From positions 62,001 through 126,000 of the forward strand of contig CAVOZI010000016.1 in NCBI GenBank assembly GCA_963700895.1: a stretch of DNA of 64,000 bases. Reading direction: 5' to 3'. The notes beneath the pieces are model-generated. The model was not told the origin of the DNA and made no database searches. It saw only the letters and a program-made list of their open reading frames with translations. Position 1 is the first letter of the stretch, and the number at the start of each line of letters is the position of its first letter. The position numbers were made by a program, and so were the translations under genes. Shown piece by piece: positions 45,341 to 54,143 of this stretch. This DNA comes from Anderseniella sp963700895 (GTDB lineage: Bacteria; Pseudomonadota; Alphaproteobacteria; Rhizobiales; Aestuariivirgaceae).

Positions 45341-45431
45341 TTGGTGAGTTGCAAATGTCGATGGCATCGAGCCCAAAACAAGCGTAGCAGAGGCTATTGG
45401 AACACTGTCGCCGAAGCTCTCGGAGAAGAGA

Positions 45432-45716
45432 TTGGAACAGCCGGTCGGAATCAGTTTCTTGGGTGGCTTCTTGATTGTCGGCGCCGCGGGATGCCTGGGC
45501 GGCTTTATGGCAAGATTGCTGCTGGCAACAACCACCGTTCACATGTTGGTTGACATGGGTTTGGGGATGTTGGGAGGTTATATCGTAATCTTTCTGCTCC
45601 CAATGCACGGCTATCCAATTGGAAACTTTATTGGCTGGAAGGCGGCGGTCATACTCGGCGCTGTGCTGCCGATCATAGCGAAACATTTGATCTGTGCACT
45701 TTCAACGCGGCACTGA
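45432..45716 (+). CDS. small membrane protein, GlsB/YeaQ-like
   Basis: A 94-residue protein with about three hydrophobic segments (SFLGGFLIVGAAGCLGGF, LGMLGGYIVIFLL, WKAAVILGAVLPIIA), starting at TTG 45432 with GGAGAAGAGA upstream. The Gly-rich pattern recalls the transglycosylase-associated GlsB/YeaQ/YmgE proteins, though the match is loose and the expected N-terminal ID motif is absent. It follows the dispersed repeat and precedes the extensin-like gene. Confidence 0.6.
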   Translation: MEQPVGISFLGGFLIVGAAGCLGGFMARLLLATTTVHMLVDMGLGMLGGYIVIFLLPMHGYPIGNFIGWKAAVILGAVLPIIAKHLICALSTRH

Positions 45717-45822
45717 GATTTGCCAACGTGTCGTTAATGGCATTTCGGACGTTGAACTGCATCTGACTTATCACTCTAAGCCGGTGTAGTGTTTATCAAA
45801 GACCATCAAGTGTGGAGCCAGG

Positions 45823-46566
45823 ATGCCACTGACCAGACTTCTGCTTTTAATGGCGATGCTGAGCACAGCGCTCAGCGCAGCTTATGCCAAGCCCTCAAAG
45901 CCCCCGATCCCTAGACCCAAGCCATCTGTCCAATCGGAAACGTCAGGGCAACCGTCGCCGTCGACAGACGAGAAAAAATCGACGGCAGTTCAGATCGCCA
46001 CTGACGACGGCATGAGCCAGGCTGACTGCAAAGCTGCCATAGAGGCAGTGGGAGCTACGTTCGCTTGGATCGGCGAAACCGAACTCGAGGGCTGTACGGT
46101 CGAGCAAGGTGTTGAACTCGTCTCTGTTCGGTCAAATGGTTCGCAGATTGCGTTTCCACAAAAGCCCACGATGTCCTGCAAGTTTGCTGAACGATTTGCG
46201 CAGTGGACAGCAGAGATTGCCGGTCCCGTCGTCGTGGCACACTCGGGAGTGCAACTCCAGGCGATTGTCACAGGGCCCGGCCTTGTCTGCCGCAACCGCG
46301 TTGGCACCAGCACCATGAAAGTAAGCGAGCATGCCAAGGGCAACGCCATCGACATCGCCGGTTTTACTCTGGCGGGCAAACGGCATCTGACCATTGGCGG
46401 CGAAGTGAGTGGTTCAGAGGCGCGAGCACTGCAAGCGATGCGGACATCAGCTTGCGGTTACTTCACCACGGTCCTTGGTCCTGGAGCCAATCCGGCCCAT
46501 GCCAATCATTTTCATTTTGACTATGGCAAGCATGGTCGTAGCTACAACTACCGTATTTGTGAATAG
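45823..46566 (+). CDS. extensin-like protein (Extensin-like_C domain)
   Basis: A 247-residue secreted protein: signal peptide to about residue 22 (SAAYA then KPSKPP), a Pro/Lys/Ser-rich linker (about 23-65) and the Extensin-like C-terminal domain with HAKGNAIDIAGF and NPAHANHFHFDYG. The domain shares the His/Asp/His zinc-site pattern of LAS-type peptidases such as MepA and VanY, so a peptidoglycan endopeptidase role is possible. Cysteines (C-C pairs near 74, 93 and later) could make disulfides in the periplasm. It stands alone on the forward strand. Confidence 0.85.
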   Translation: MPLTRLLLLMAMLSTALSAAYAKPSKPPIPRPKPSVQSETSGQPSPSTDEKKSTAVQIATDDGMSQADCKAAIEAVGATFAWIGETELEGCTVEQGVELVSVRSNGSQIAFPQKPTMSCKFAERFAQWTAEIAGPVVVAHSGVQLQAIVTGPGLVCRNRVGTSTMKVSEHAKGNAIDIAGFTLAGKRHLTIGGEVSGSEARALQAMRTSACGYFTTVLGPGANPAHANHFHFDYGKHGRSYNYRICE

Positions 46567-46709
46567 GGCGACGGTCGGACGTCGGGGCTATCTACTGCAG
46601 GGAGGCTCCCCTGGCTATTGTTGATGCTATAGACGGCTCCTCCACTGGCATGACACCAGGCTACGCTGCGAGATTGGACAGGAATGCTCAAAATGATGTG
46701 TTGTGAAGC

Positions 46710-48170
46710 CTAGAAAGACCCACCGGTGCGGAAACCACCACCTCGCGAGGGCCTCCCGGCTGAGATGCCGCCACCGCGTGGCATGCCACCGCCAAAACCG
46801 CCCGGCATGCGCGGCCAACCGCCACCCGCATGGTCGAGGATCAGGTCATCAAATCGTGGAAACCGGTCTGACGCTCGCCGTCTCCAACGCTGGTGTCGTT
46901 GCACTTCAGCCCAGTACTGCCCGGCGGTAATGACACCGGCGAGCAGTTGCAGCAGCAGGTCTCCGAACACATCCGATTTCGAGAAACTTGAGCCTGCATC
47001 ATCGTAGCGCTGGCGGCGAAACTCGGCGGCAATGCGCAACAGGTCCGATCGCCGAGCAGCCAGATCGGCCAGCTGTTTGTGAATGTCCTCGATCCTCTCG
47101 TCGGCCTTGTCCTTGACCCTACTTGCATTGACGACGCGAGCGACAATCCGGTCATCGGCCACGTTGCGGCTTTGACGCGCCTCGTCCACCAGCTGCTCCA
47201 GATCCTTCATGGCAAGCAGCCTCGACAATTCCGCCAATGCTTCCTCAAAACTCTCCTGCCGCCCCTCCGCCAGGTTATCGATGGTATCTGACAGCTCGTC
47301 GAACCGCGCTTCCAGTTCTACCGTCTGGCGTTCCAGCTCAGCCAGCGCACTCTCAAGCTTGGCAATCTCTGCTGCGATGTCCTTGCCAGCCTTCTTGACC
47401 ATAGTCCTGCGAATGCTGTCCGCAATTGCCGCATCAACCTGCACGGCGGCTGCCTCGAGCCGGGCAACATATTGCTGAAGCCGCTCCGGTATCTGGGTCA
47501 ACGCAGCATAGTTCTCGCGCGCCGGGCGATAGTCGATCAGCCGGGCGACCCATCCGTCAAGGGCCCGGGTTAGAACATTGGCCCGGTAGCCATTTGTGCT
47601 GTAGCCACGCGTCCACAAATACATGAAAAGCGGATCATCATGGTAAGGCTGCGCCTTGCTGTCGCGTTCCGACGCGGCGTTAGCCACCTTCAATCGAGCA
47701 TTCTTTATCTGCTCTTGGACTTCCGCATTGCTCTTGCCGAGCTCGGTGTAGTGCGGGTCTTGCTTCAGCTGCTTTTCCGCTGTAACGAAGGCCTTGTCAT
47801 AGGCCTGCCGGGCGCGTTCAACTTCCTGATGCGCAGCATGTCGCTTGTTGCGCGCCGCCTCGAGGTCCGACTTCAGCGATGTCCACCGCTGTTGCTCCTG
47901 CTTCAGGGTAGATTGCCAGTCTTCCAGCAGCCGCATCACCTTGGAGCTCAACCCGTCGCTCTCATCAAGGACGCCGTCTGCAATTGACTGGTCCACAACC
48001 AGACGGGCCAGTTCGCGATATCCCTCGGCCAATGCGGTCTCTGCCTCGGTCCGCGCCCTGGTTTGCTGCTCGGCCAGCGTGCGGGTATGCGCCTCCTCAC
48101 GCTCCAGTTTGCCAAGCGCCTGCTCGATGGCCTCAAGCCCTCTTTGCCCGGAGATCGCGCGCCCTACCAT
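46710..48170 (-). CDS. coiled-coil protein, third gene of a TelA-like/DUF6384 operon
   Basis: A 486-residue protein that is largely coiled coil (about 1-130 and 230-370, rich in Glu, Lys, Arg, Ala and Gln). A central segment without heptads carries HDDPLFMYLWTRGYSTNGYRA. The C-terminus is a Gly/Arg-rich low-complexity tail (GGFGGGMPRGG and GRPSRGGGFRTGG). No signal peptide or helix for membrane insertion is seen. Its start overlaps the stop of the DUF6384 gene by a few bases. Function is unknown; an assembly or envelope-associated role with its two neighbours is inference. Confidence 0.7.
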   Translation of the reverse strand: MVGRAISGQRGLEAIEQALGKLEREEAHTRTLAEQQTRARTEAETALAEGYRELARLVVDQSIADGVLDESDGLSSKVMRLLEDWQSTLKQEQQRWTSLKSDLEAARNKRHAAHQEVERARQAYDKAFVTAEKQLKQDPHYTELGKSNAEVQEQIKNARLKVANAASERDSKAQPYHDDPLFMYLWTRGYSTNGYRANVLTRALDGWVARLIDYRPARENYAALTQIPERLQQYVARLEAAAVQVDAAIADSIRRTMVKKAGKDIAAEIAKLESALAELERQTVELEARFDELSDTIDNLAEGRQESFEEALAELSRLLAMKDLEQLVDEARQSRNVADDRIVARVVNASRVKDKADERIEDIHKQLADLAARRSDLLRIAAEFRRQRYDDAGSSFSKSDVFGDLLLQLLAGVITAGQYWAEVQRHQRWRRRASDRFPRFDDLILDHAGGGWPRMPGGFGGGMPRGGGISAGRPSRGGGFRTGGSF

Positions 48171-49327
48171 TGCGTGATCGCCCCGCCATCGACAGCAATC
48201 TGCCAGTCCGGACGCAGGGCACCGCGCCGCTTTTGGGCCACCGTATCATTCTGGACGATGCCATCATCGATCTTGTCATCGCGCACCGCGTTGTAAACGC
48301 TCTCCGGCACCCGGATCCCCCACTTGCGGACTTTGCTCGTTTGCCGGGTCTCCTCACTGGTGACGGGCAGCTCGAGCTTCTGTCCATCCGCCGTGACCGC
48401 CTCGACAATCAGATAGTAATTGCGGGTTGCCTGATTGACATCCGGCACCCGAAACACGCCGGACTGCTCCCCTTGCCCCTGGACAATCCTGATCGTGTAA
48501 CTCTGCTGCAGGACATCAAGCAACTGCTGCAGCTTGCCAGTTTCCGACAGAGCCTGGTCCAACTCACCCGACTGGATCGCCTGACGGGCGGTAGCCAGTT
48601 GCCTGTCCACAGCCGCAAGTACTTCTTGCTCTTTGGTCTCCGCCCTGATCGCTGCCTCGAGTTGCTGCAAGCGGGCCGGCAAACCTGCGAGTGCCTGTAG
48701 CCTGTCACGAAGGCTACGCAAGGCTTCCACGGCTCGGCGGGCAGCCTCACTATCCCCGTTCGACACTGCCGCGAGTCCATCCTTGTGCATCGTTGCCGCC
48801 TCGGCTCGGAGCTGCGGGTTGTCCGACAGACCGGTGATTTCCGATGCCAGCGCCTCAATCGTGTCTCGATCTCGCTCAAGCGCCGCCTGTAGTGCGACCT
48901 CCTGCTGTTGGCGGGGGCGCTCGATACCCATATACCAGGCAGCCCCGGCACCAATCACGATCAGCAGCGCCACTCCCACTCGCTTCAGCCAGACATCCCG
49001 GTCGACATAAAGCCGCGCCAGTTGTCCTGCGAACCCCAGCTCTTTTGGCTTGTACGTGAAGCGATCCTGTTCAAGCGCCCTGACGCCGTCCTCGAGGATG
49101 CTATCCGGTACATCAATGCCCTGGGACTTGTAGAGCTGCTTCAGCCGAGCTTTCAGGTCCTCACGCCGGGACGCGTCATTCAGCTCACGCTCGGCAATAC
49201 GCATGTCGTGGCGCAGGGTGTCGACAATGTCCATTGCCAGCATCAGGTCGGTCAACGCCGGTTCACCCTTGGCAACCTTCGCCGTCTCAGGCGCCAAGTT
49301 AGGCTCACTGTCTGACTTTCGGCTCAT
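48164..49327 (-). CDS. DUF6384 family membrane-anchored coiled-coil protein
   Basis: A 387-residue protein from ATG 49327 (GAGAGG about ten bases upstream); a GTG at 49354 is an alternative start. The N-terminal third is soluble and helical (RHDMRIAERELNDASRREDL). One transmembrane helix (about 113-135, VGVALLIVIGAGAAWYMGIE) follows, then a coiled coil and a C-terminal beta-rich domain (about 280-387) with IRVPESVYNAVRDDKIDDG. It resembles the DUF6384 family of unknown function, as far as I recall. It lies between the TelA-like gene (28 bases upstream) and the coiled-coil gene (overlap). Confidence 0.75.
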   Translation of the reverse strand: MSRKSDSEPNLAPETAKVAKGEPALTDLMLAMDIVDTLRHDMRIAERELNDASRREDLKARLKQLYKSQGIDVPDSILEDGVRALEQDRFTYKPKELGFAGQLARLYVDRDVWLKRVGVALLIVIGAGAAWYMGIERPRQQQEVALQAALERDRDTIEALASEITGLSDNPQLRAEAATMHKDGLAAVSNGDSEAARRAVEALRSLRDRLQALAGLPARLQQLEAAIRAETKEQEVLAAVDRQLATARQAIQSGELDQALSETGKLQQLLDVLQQSYTIRIVQGQGEQSGVFRVPDVNQATRNYYLIVEAVTADGQKLELPVTSEETRQTSKVRKWGIRVPESVYNAVRDDKIDDGIVQNDTVAQKRRGALRPDWQIAVDGGAITQW

Positions 49328-49355
49328 GGACGCGCGGCCTCTCGCACCAGCCACC

Positions 49356-50570
49356 TTAGCCGGTCACACCGAACAGGTTCTCGCCGTCTGCGGCCAGCTG
49401 TGCCAGCCGGCGCTTGCCGTCCTCGACCGCGTCGGCGATCTCGGCGGCATTGCGGCTCGACAACTTGCGCATTTCCTCGATCATTTGCCGCGATCTGACC
49501 TGGAACGACGTGACGCTGTCGACCAGCTTGCGTACCGAGTTGGCCTGGATGGTCGGACCATAGCCGGCCTTGATCGCCTCTTCCTGGATCTTCTCGCCCA
49601 TGTCGGAGATGGTATCGAGACTCCGCTCCACACCTTTCTTCATGCTGTCGAGCGTTCGTGTGGCCTCGTGCAGCCCAGACAAACCTGTAAACGACGCCTT
49701 AAGCGCTGTCAGCACCGACTCGTTGGTCGAAAAGAAAGTGATGGCCTGGGAGTAGACGCGTTCCTTGACGCTGGTCGTCTGGCGCAGTCGCGCCATCACC
49801 ACTTCTGATGTGTTGTAGCCAATGACGAGGTTGTCAGCGAGGTCCTTGGCGATCTGGTAACGCTTCTCCTCCTCCTGGAGGTTGCGCACCCGCTCATCGC
49901 GCTGAAGCTCCAACCTCGCCCGGTCAGCCGCACTGACGTCAGTCTTCTTTTCGAGCGTGGTGTTCATGCTGTGCAGGCTCTTGCGGGCCTTCTCCAGCGA
50001 TTTTGCAGCCATATCGAGCAGCTCAAGTGCCTGGATCTCGGCTTGTTTCAATGCGCCGCGAAAGTCCTGGTAAGCCGCATAGATACGGTGTTCGCGCTCG
50101 ACCTGGTCCCGGGTGTCGCGGGCGACTTCGAGATAGGTCTCCCGGATCTTGTCGAAGCGGTCGGCGATGTCGCCGCGCGTAAACTTCATCCACATGTTGG
50201 TCAGCCGCTCGCCGACACTGAGCTTGCCATCCTCCATCTGGTCCACCATTGCCTTCGCATCGTCGCGGATGGAGTTGAAGCTGTTAGTAATGGTCTCGTA
50301 GCGCTCGCCGATCGACATGGCGGAGATCTCATTACGGACGATGTCGTTGAATACCGAGGCTTGGTTCAACGTCCTTGAAATGATTGCCACCTTGTCTGGG
50401 TTTAGCGAGCTCAGCTTTTCCAGGAGTGCCGTGATCGGCGCCTCTTCGGTCGTGGCCGGCATTAGGCCCAGATCCCTCAACGACGCCATGGCACGGTCGA
50501 GGTACTGCAGTGCTGTTTTTGGTGTTCTTGGAAAAGTCGTGGTGGGAAGAGTAGGCTTGGTCGAGGGCAT
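49356..50570 (-). CDS. TelA-like coiled-coil protein
   Basis: About 404 residues from ATG 50570 (a TTG three codons upstream is possible). It is almost entirely helical and resembles the TelA/KlaA toxic-anion-resistance proteins in layout. A helical N-domain is followed by a long run of paired helices (LVIGYNTSEVVMARLRQT, VLTALKASFTGL, GLHEATRTLDSM) with conserved Asn/Ser positions. The similarity is moderate and it may belong to a distinct family. It starts an operon with a DUF6384 protein and a coiled-coil protein, divergent from the SH3-META gene. Confidence 0.6.
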   Translation of the reverse strand: MPSTKPTLPTTTFPRTPKTALQYLDRAMASLRDLGLMPATTEEAPITALLEKLSSLNPDKVAIISRTLNQASVFNDIVRNEISAMSIGERYETITNSFNSIRDDAKAMVDQMEDGKLSVGERLTNMWMKFTRGDIADRFDKIRETYLEVARDTRDQVEREHRIYAAYQDFRGALKQAEIQALELLDMAAKSLEKARKSLHSMNTTLEKKTDVSAADRARLELQRDERVRNLQEEEKRYQIAKDLADNLVIGYNTSEVVMARLRQTTSVKERVYSQAITFFSTNESVLTALKASFTGLSGLHEATRTLDSMKKGVERSLDTISDMGEKIQEEAIKAGYGPTIQANSVRKLVDSVTSFQVRSRQMIEEMRKLSSRNAAEIADAVEDGKRRLAQLAADGENLFGVTG

Positions 50571-50695
50571 TGGTGTCAACTCACGCTCACTGGTGGTATC
50601 AAAAGACTGGGCACATTAAACAGCGATACCCAAATTCAAGTCACCTTGAACGTTAACCGACCCACTATCGATGGTCCACAGAATAGGTTTGTCAT

Positions 50696-51418
50696 ATGAG
50701 AAGTTTCGCCCTTACGGTAGTTGCTGCACTTGCCTCCCATTTCGTCGCTTGTCTTCCCGCCCATGCTGAAGCAGATGGTCCTGACTATTTTCGAATAACA
50801 GGAATTGCACCGGACAAAGCCCTGAACGTGCGGGCTGCGCCCGGTATCGACAGTCGAAGAGTTGGCAGTATACCGGCAGGTTCAGACGGGATCAGGAACC
50901 TCGGCTGCCAAGGCGGCCTGTCTTTTGCGGAGTGGCAAAACGCCAGTGAAGCAGAACGCAAAGGTGCGCAGCGCTCACGTTGGTGTCGCGTCCGCTTCAA
51001 AGACATTGAAGGCTGGGTGGCCGCCCGATTCCTGGCAGAAGGAACGACGCAGGCCCAACAGGTTGAGAAGGAGGAACAAGCCGTAAAGGAAGGAACCCGG
51101 TGGCGCCTGGTCGGTTCGCCGGCGGGACCTGCAGTTGGCAAGGCATGGTTGTCGATAGCGACCAATGGAGACATCCGAGGCAACAGCGGCTGCAATAACT
51201 TCTTTGCATCGGGCAGCTTTGGTGCCGGGTCCTTCAAACTCACCACACCTATTGGCGCAACGCGCAAGCTGTGTCCCGAGGATGAGCTCAACAAGCAGGA
51301 GACGGCCCTTTTTTCGGCTCTGGAGCGAGCCGCTACATTTGATTTCAATCTTCGGACTGGATCACTGTGGGTCATGGACAAGGATGACGAGACCCTGCTC
51401 GAGTTTCAACTGAACTGA
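50696..51418 (+). CDS. secreted SH3-META domain protein
   Basis: A 240-residue secreted protein: signal peptide to about residue 24 (LPAHA), an SH3b-like domain (about 30-115, with ALNVRAAPGIDSRRVG and WCRVRFKDIEGWVAARFL) and a C-terminal META/HslJ-like domain (about 130-240). The META part carries the GNSGCNNFFASGSF motif and the strand TPIGATRKLCP. META/HslJ proteins are stress-linked periplasmic or outer-membrane proteins; SH3b domains often bind peptidoglycan or peptides. It is divergent from the TelA-like operon. Confidence 0.82.
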   Translation: MRSFALTVVAALASHFVACLPAHAEADGPDYFRITGIAPDKALNVRAAPGIDSRRVGSIPAGSDGIRNLGCQGGLSFAEWQNASEAERKGAQRSRWCRVRFKDIEGWVAARFLAEGTTQAQQVEKEEQAVKEGTRWRLVGSPAGPAVGKAWLSIATNGDIRGNSGCNNFFASGSFGAGSFKLTTPIGATRKLCPEDELNKQETALFSALERAATFDFNLRTGSLWVMDKDDETLLEFQLN

Positions 51419-51443
51419 CAAGCCACATGGCACACGTGGGTGC

Positions 51444-51512
51444 TCAACCGAAATAATTCGGTTGATAGACCTTCAGAGGCACTTCCAGACTCTTTCTGGA
51501 GGTGCCTTATTT
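51444..51512 (+). terminator. two hairpins after the SH3-META gene, second a strong terminator
   Basis: The first is a perfect nine-base stem, TCAACCGAA (51444-51452) with TTCGGTTGA (51457-51465). The second pairs AGGCACTTCCAGA (51477-51489) with TCTGGAGGTGCCT (51495-51507), with one G-T wobble, followed by TATTTATT. The second fits an intrinsic terminator for the SH3-META gene. Confidence 0.75.
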
Positions 51513-51633
51513 ATTCAGTCGCAATCAAAGCGATAGTTCGATCTTCGCCCGCAAGAGACGCTCGCGGCAACGCGATCTGCCTCAGTCGTAGCAAGACGCG
51601 AACTCAAACCTGACCTCAGCGAGGGAGGCAAAT

Positions 51634-51885
51634 ATGGACCCTGTGGCGATTATCGTGATGTTGGCTATTGGTGCGATTGCAGGCTGGCTAGCCGGCCAGA
51701 TCATCAAGGGCGGAGGCTTCGGACTGGTTGGCAATATTGTTGTCGGCATTATTGGAGCCGTCGTGGCGGGATTGCTCTTCCCGGGCTTCTTGGCCTTGGA
51801 GGGCATTGTTGGACAAATCATCAGTGCCACACTTGGTGCGATCTTGGTGCTGGTAGTTGTCGGGTTGATAAGGCGAGCGGCATAG
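51634..51885 (+). CDS. GlsB/YeaQ/YmgE family stress-response membrane protein
   Basis: An 83-residue membrane protein with three hydrophobic segments and the family pattern GAIAGWLAGQIIKGGGFG, then IVVGIIGAVVAGLLFP. The family (transglycosylase-associated protein) is induced in stationary phase or envelope stress. The start follows GAGGGAGGCAAAT. It is followed 39 bases later by another small Gly-rich membrane protein, suggesting a joint stress-response unit. Confidence 0.88.
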   Translation: MDPVAIIVMLAIGAIAGWLAGQIIKGGGFGLVGNIVVGIIGAVVAGLLFPGFLALEGIVGQIISATLGAILVLVVVGLIRRAA

Positions 51886-51924
51886 CCTGCGAAACTAGAC
51901 GCTTGAAATAACGGGAGATCGGAC

Positions 51925-52224
51925 ATGGACCTTACATCTCTTCTTGTACAGGTGATCGGTGGCGCCCTTGGCGGCGCTGGCGGCGGCAAAGCTGTCAAAC
52001 CGGCCGACCTTGGCCCATTGGGCAATATTCTAGCCGGCGCCCTTGGCGGCGCTGGCGGCGCCATCGCGACCGGCGGTGGCGGCATACTGGGAAGCCTGCT
52101 TGGTGCTGCTACCAACGGTGGCGTCGATCTCGGCGCACTTGCTGGCCAGCTGGTTGGAGGTGGCCTGACCGGGCTGATCGTGCAGATTGTCGTTGGCATG
52201 ATAATCAACAAGATGAAGGGCTAA
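51925..52224 (+). CDS. small Gly/Ala/Leu-rich membrane protein
   Basis: A 99-residue hydrophobic protein with a glycine-rich pattern (VIGGALGGAGGGKAV, then GNILAGALGGAGGAIA) and three or four short hydrophobic stretches. It resembles proteins with glycine-zipper-like membrane helices. Two near-identical copies of a GCCCTTGGCGGCGCTGGCGG word in the gene point to internal duplication. It probably belongs with the GlsB-like gene upstream. No specific function can be assigned. Confidence 0.7.
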   Translation: MDLTSLLVQVIGGALGGAGGGKAVKPADLGPLGNILAGALGGAGGAIATGGGGILGSLLGAATNGGVDLGALAGQLVGGGLTGLIVQIVVGMIINKMKG

Positions 52225-52549
52225 GCATTACAGACCCATTTCCGTGTATATCAGCCATCAGGAACCAGAAGAAAGAAGCAGACATTGCAGTGCTGTCCAC
52301 GGAGTTTTTTTGTAATCTAACTCGCTGGTGATGGTCGAGGTCGGCTATAATCGTGCAACGTGGAGGTGTTTGCGCTCCAATGGTGATCAGGGAGCTGAAG
52401 TGAGCTTCGCTGGGGGAAGACCAGTCTCACTGACGCATGACGTGGCGTGTCCAGATATCGAAACAGCACCGCAACTCCCGACCCGCAGACGTAGACTTCA
52501 GAGTGATCCTGCAATCGAATTTGTGTGCAACAACCATGGAGGAGTGACG
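52225..52549. other. intergenic, possible promoter of the DUF3606 gene
   Basis: About 325 bases without a convincing gene. A TATAAT at 52346-52351 may be a -10 box for the DUF3606 gene, but no good -35 box stands at the right distance. Confidence 0.3.
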
Positions 52550-52738
52550 ATGGCAGACGACAAGACGAAGCGCGGTGCAGCCGATCGAAGGAAAGTTTCA
52601 AAGAGCGAACCCTACGAGCTCAAGTACTTTGCCAACAAGCACGGCATTACCGTCGAGCAGGCAACCGCGCTGATCGACAAGCACGGCAACGATCGCGCCA
52701 AACTCGACAAAGCGGCCGAGAAACTTAAGAAGAGCTGA
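52550..52738 (+). CDS. DUF3606 domain protein
   Basis: A 62-residue, highly charged protein starting MADDKTKRGAADRRK and containing YELKYFANKHGITVEQATAL, then NDRAKLDKAAEKLKK. This matches the small DUF3606 family common in Alphaproteobacteria, of unknown function. A strong ribosome site (ATGGAGGAGTGACG) precedes the ATG at 52550; the longer upstream reading frame is unlikely to be translated. Confidence 0.85.
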   Translation: MADDKTKRGAADRRKVSKSEPYELKYFANKHGITVEQATALIDKHGNDRAKLDKAAEKLKKS

Positions 52739-52907
52739 GAGATTTGAATCTCAGATTAAGCAGCAGATAGGCGCCCGGGAATTGACCCGGGCGCAAAATA
52801 GCTCCTGGTCGCGAAGGGGCGCCATGAAGGCACCCGAGCCACTTATCGGCGTTTCCAGAAGCCGAACTGGCAGGTCCTTTGAGGCCACGCCGAGTCTACG
52901 AGAATGG

Positions 52908-53111
52908 TCATTCGTCAACAATGAACGTGACCATCAAATCAACCCGGTATTCAGTAATCTTGCCGGCTTTAACGACTACCTTTTGCTCCTTTACCCAAGC
53001 GCCTTCAATGCCATGAACGGTTTTCGAAACGCGCTCGATTCCGGATTGTATTGCATCCTCGAAACTTTTCGGCGACGCCGAGATGACTTCTGTAACACGA
53101 GCAACTGACAT
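52908..53111 (-). CDS. dodecin family protein
   Basis: A 67-residue protein with the dodecin fold signature: MSVARVTEVISASPKSFEDA, GIEGAWVKEQKVVVKAGKI and EYRVDLMVTFIVDE. Dodecins form 12-subunit spheres that bind flavins or flavin-like dimers and buffer free flavin. Length is typical. It sits between DUF3606 (opposite strand) and a GFA gene, in a stretch of small stress-type genes. Confidence 0.9.
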   Translation of the reverse strand: MSVARVTEVISASPKSFEDAIQSGIERVSKTVHGIEGAWVKEQKVVVKAGKITEYRVDLMVTFIVDE

Positions 53112-53390
53112 GATGGGCTCCTTTCCCTTGGATCAAGTCTTAATGCCATTCCAATTCTAGCTAAACACTTTCAGGTTGTCCTGTATTATGTGGTTTGGTC
53201 ATGGTTTGACGGCATCAGCTGGGTTCCGATGATGTTTCAGACAGCACCTTCGCCGACATAACGATGTGCCAAATTGCAATATCAACTAGGGAACACCGCT
53301 AGGAGGGGCTGACGGCAACTGTTGGCACTAAGCAGCCGGTTTGCGCGGTCGGCTGAATAGTCCGTTAACGGGGGTACAGCAGACCTTCTC
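53112..53390. other. intergenic, no gene seen
   Basis: With the repeat at 53391, the 484-base gap 53112-53595 holds no coding frame that I can support. It should include the dodecin promoter, on the reverse strand. Confidence 0.4.
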
Positions 53391-53432
53391 AAGGGCGACC
53401 GGGAACTTCCGCTTCTGACCCGCTGCGGACAT
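53391..53432 (+). repeat. degenerate dispersed repeat, copy C (partial)
   Basis: AAGGGCGACCGG at 53391, then CTTCTGACCC and CTGCGGACATTC. It shares with copy A the order AAGGGCG, ACCGG, TGACCC, CTGC-GACAT. Only the right part of the ~55-bp element is seen. Confidence 0.5.
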
Positions 53433-53595
53433 TCGGGATCATCTGGGCCTTGTCCTGGCTGTTGACTTGGAACTGCATCGCGCAGTTGAGCGGGCTGCCA
53501 GACGTTCTCTAGTCTTGATGTTGCTTGTCTCTGTAAGCAGCTCAATACTCACAACCTGACCGGGGCAGGATCCGTATCAAAAAGGGGTACGCGCA

Positions 53596-54024
53596 ATGTC
53601 CGGAACTCACAAAGGCAAATGCTTTTGCGGTGAAGTCGAAGTCGAAGTAAGTGGTGCGCCAGAGGCGATGGGCTACTGTCACTGTAGTTCATGCCGGTCC
53701 TGGTCGGCTGGCCCGGTCAACGCGTTCACTCTTTGGAAGCCGGAAAACGTCAAGGTCACCAAAGGCCAAGACTACCTTGCCCATTATCAGAAAACCGAAT
53801 TGAGTGACCGCCAGTTCTGCCGCAGGTGTGGTGGACACGTGCTGACGAACCACGCTCCTATCGGGTTAGTGGATGTCTACGCGGCGACCATTCCTACACT
53901 GAAGTTCGAGCCAGTTGTGCACGTCAACTATGCGGAGACTGTGTTGCCGATGAAAGATGGTCTGCCCAAGCTGAAAGACTTTCCGGCAGAGCTCGGTGGA
54001 TCCGGAGAGGCAGTGCCGGAATAG
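53596..54024 (+). CDS. GFA family protein
   Basis: A 142-residue protein of the Gfa/S-(hydroxymethyl)glutathione synthase-like zinc fold: GKCFCGEVEVEV, then YCHCSSCRSW, and QFCRRCGGHVL, giving six cysteines and a histidine in the family order for one structural and one catalytic zinc. Family members are proposed to help formaldehyde bind glutathione, but most are of unknown function. If the island's demethylases produce formaldehyde, a link would be possible; distance makes this weak inference. Confidence 0.88.
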   Translation: MSGTHKGKCFCGEVEVEVSGAPEAMGYCHCSSCRSWSAGPVNAFTLWKPENVKVTKGQDYLAHYQKTELSDRQFCRRCGGHVLTNHAPIGLVDVYAATIPTLKFEPVVHVNYAETVLPMKDGLPKLKDFPAELGGSGEAVPE

Positions 54025-54143
54025 CAAGGGCTAACCGGGACGCCAGCTTGTCAGGTGGTGATACGATTTGGTTTCGGGTCTTGCCTAACTGCCACTCGTA
54101 GATGCGGATTATGTCCCACACCCAATCTCGAAGGGAGAACGTC

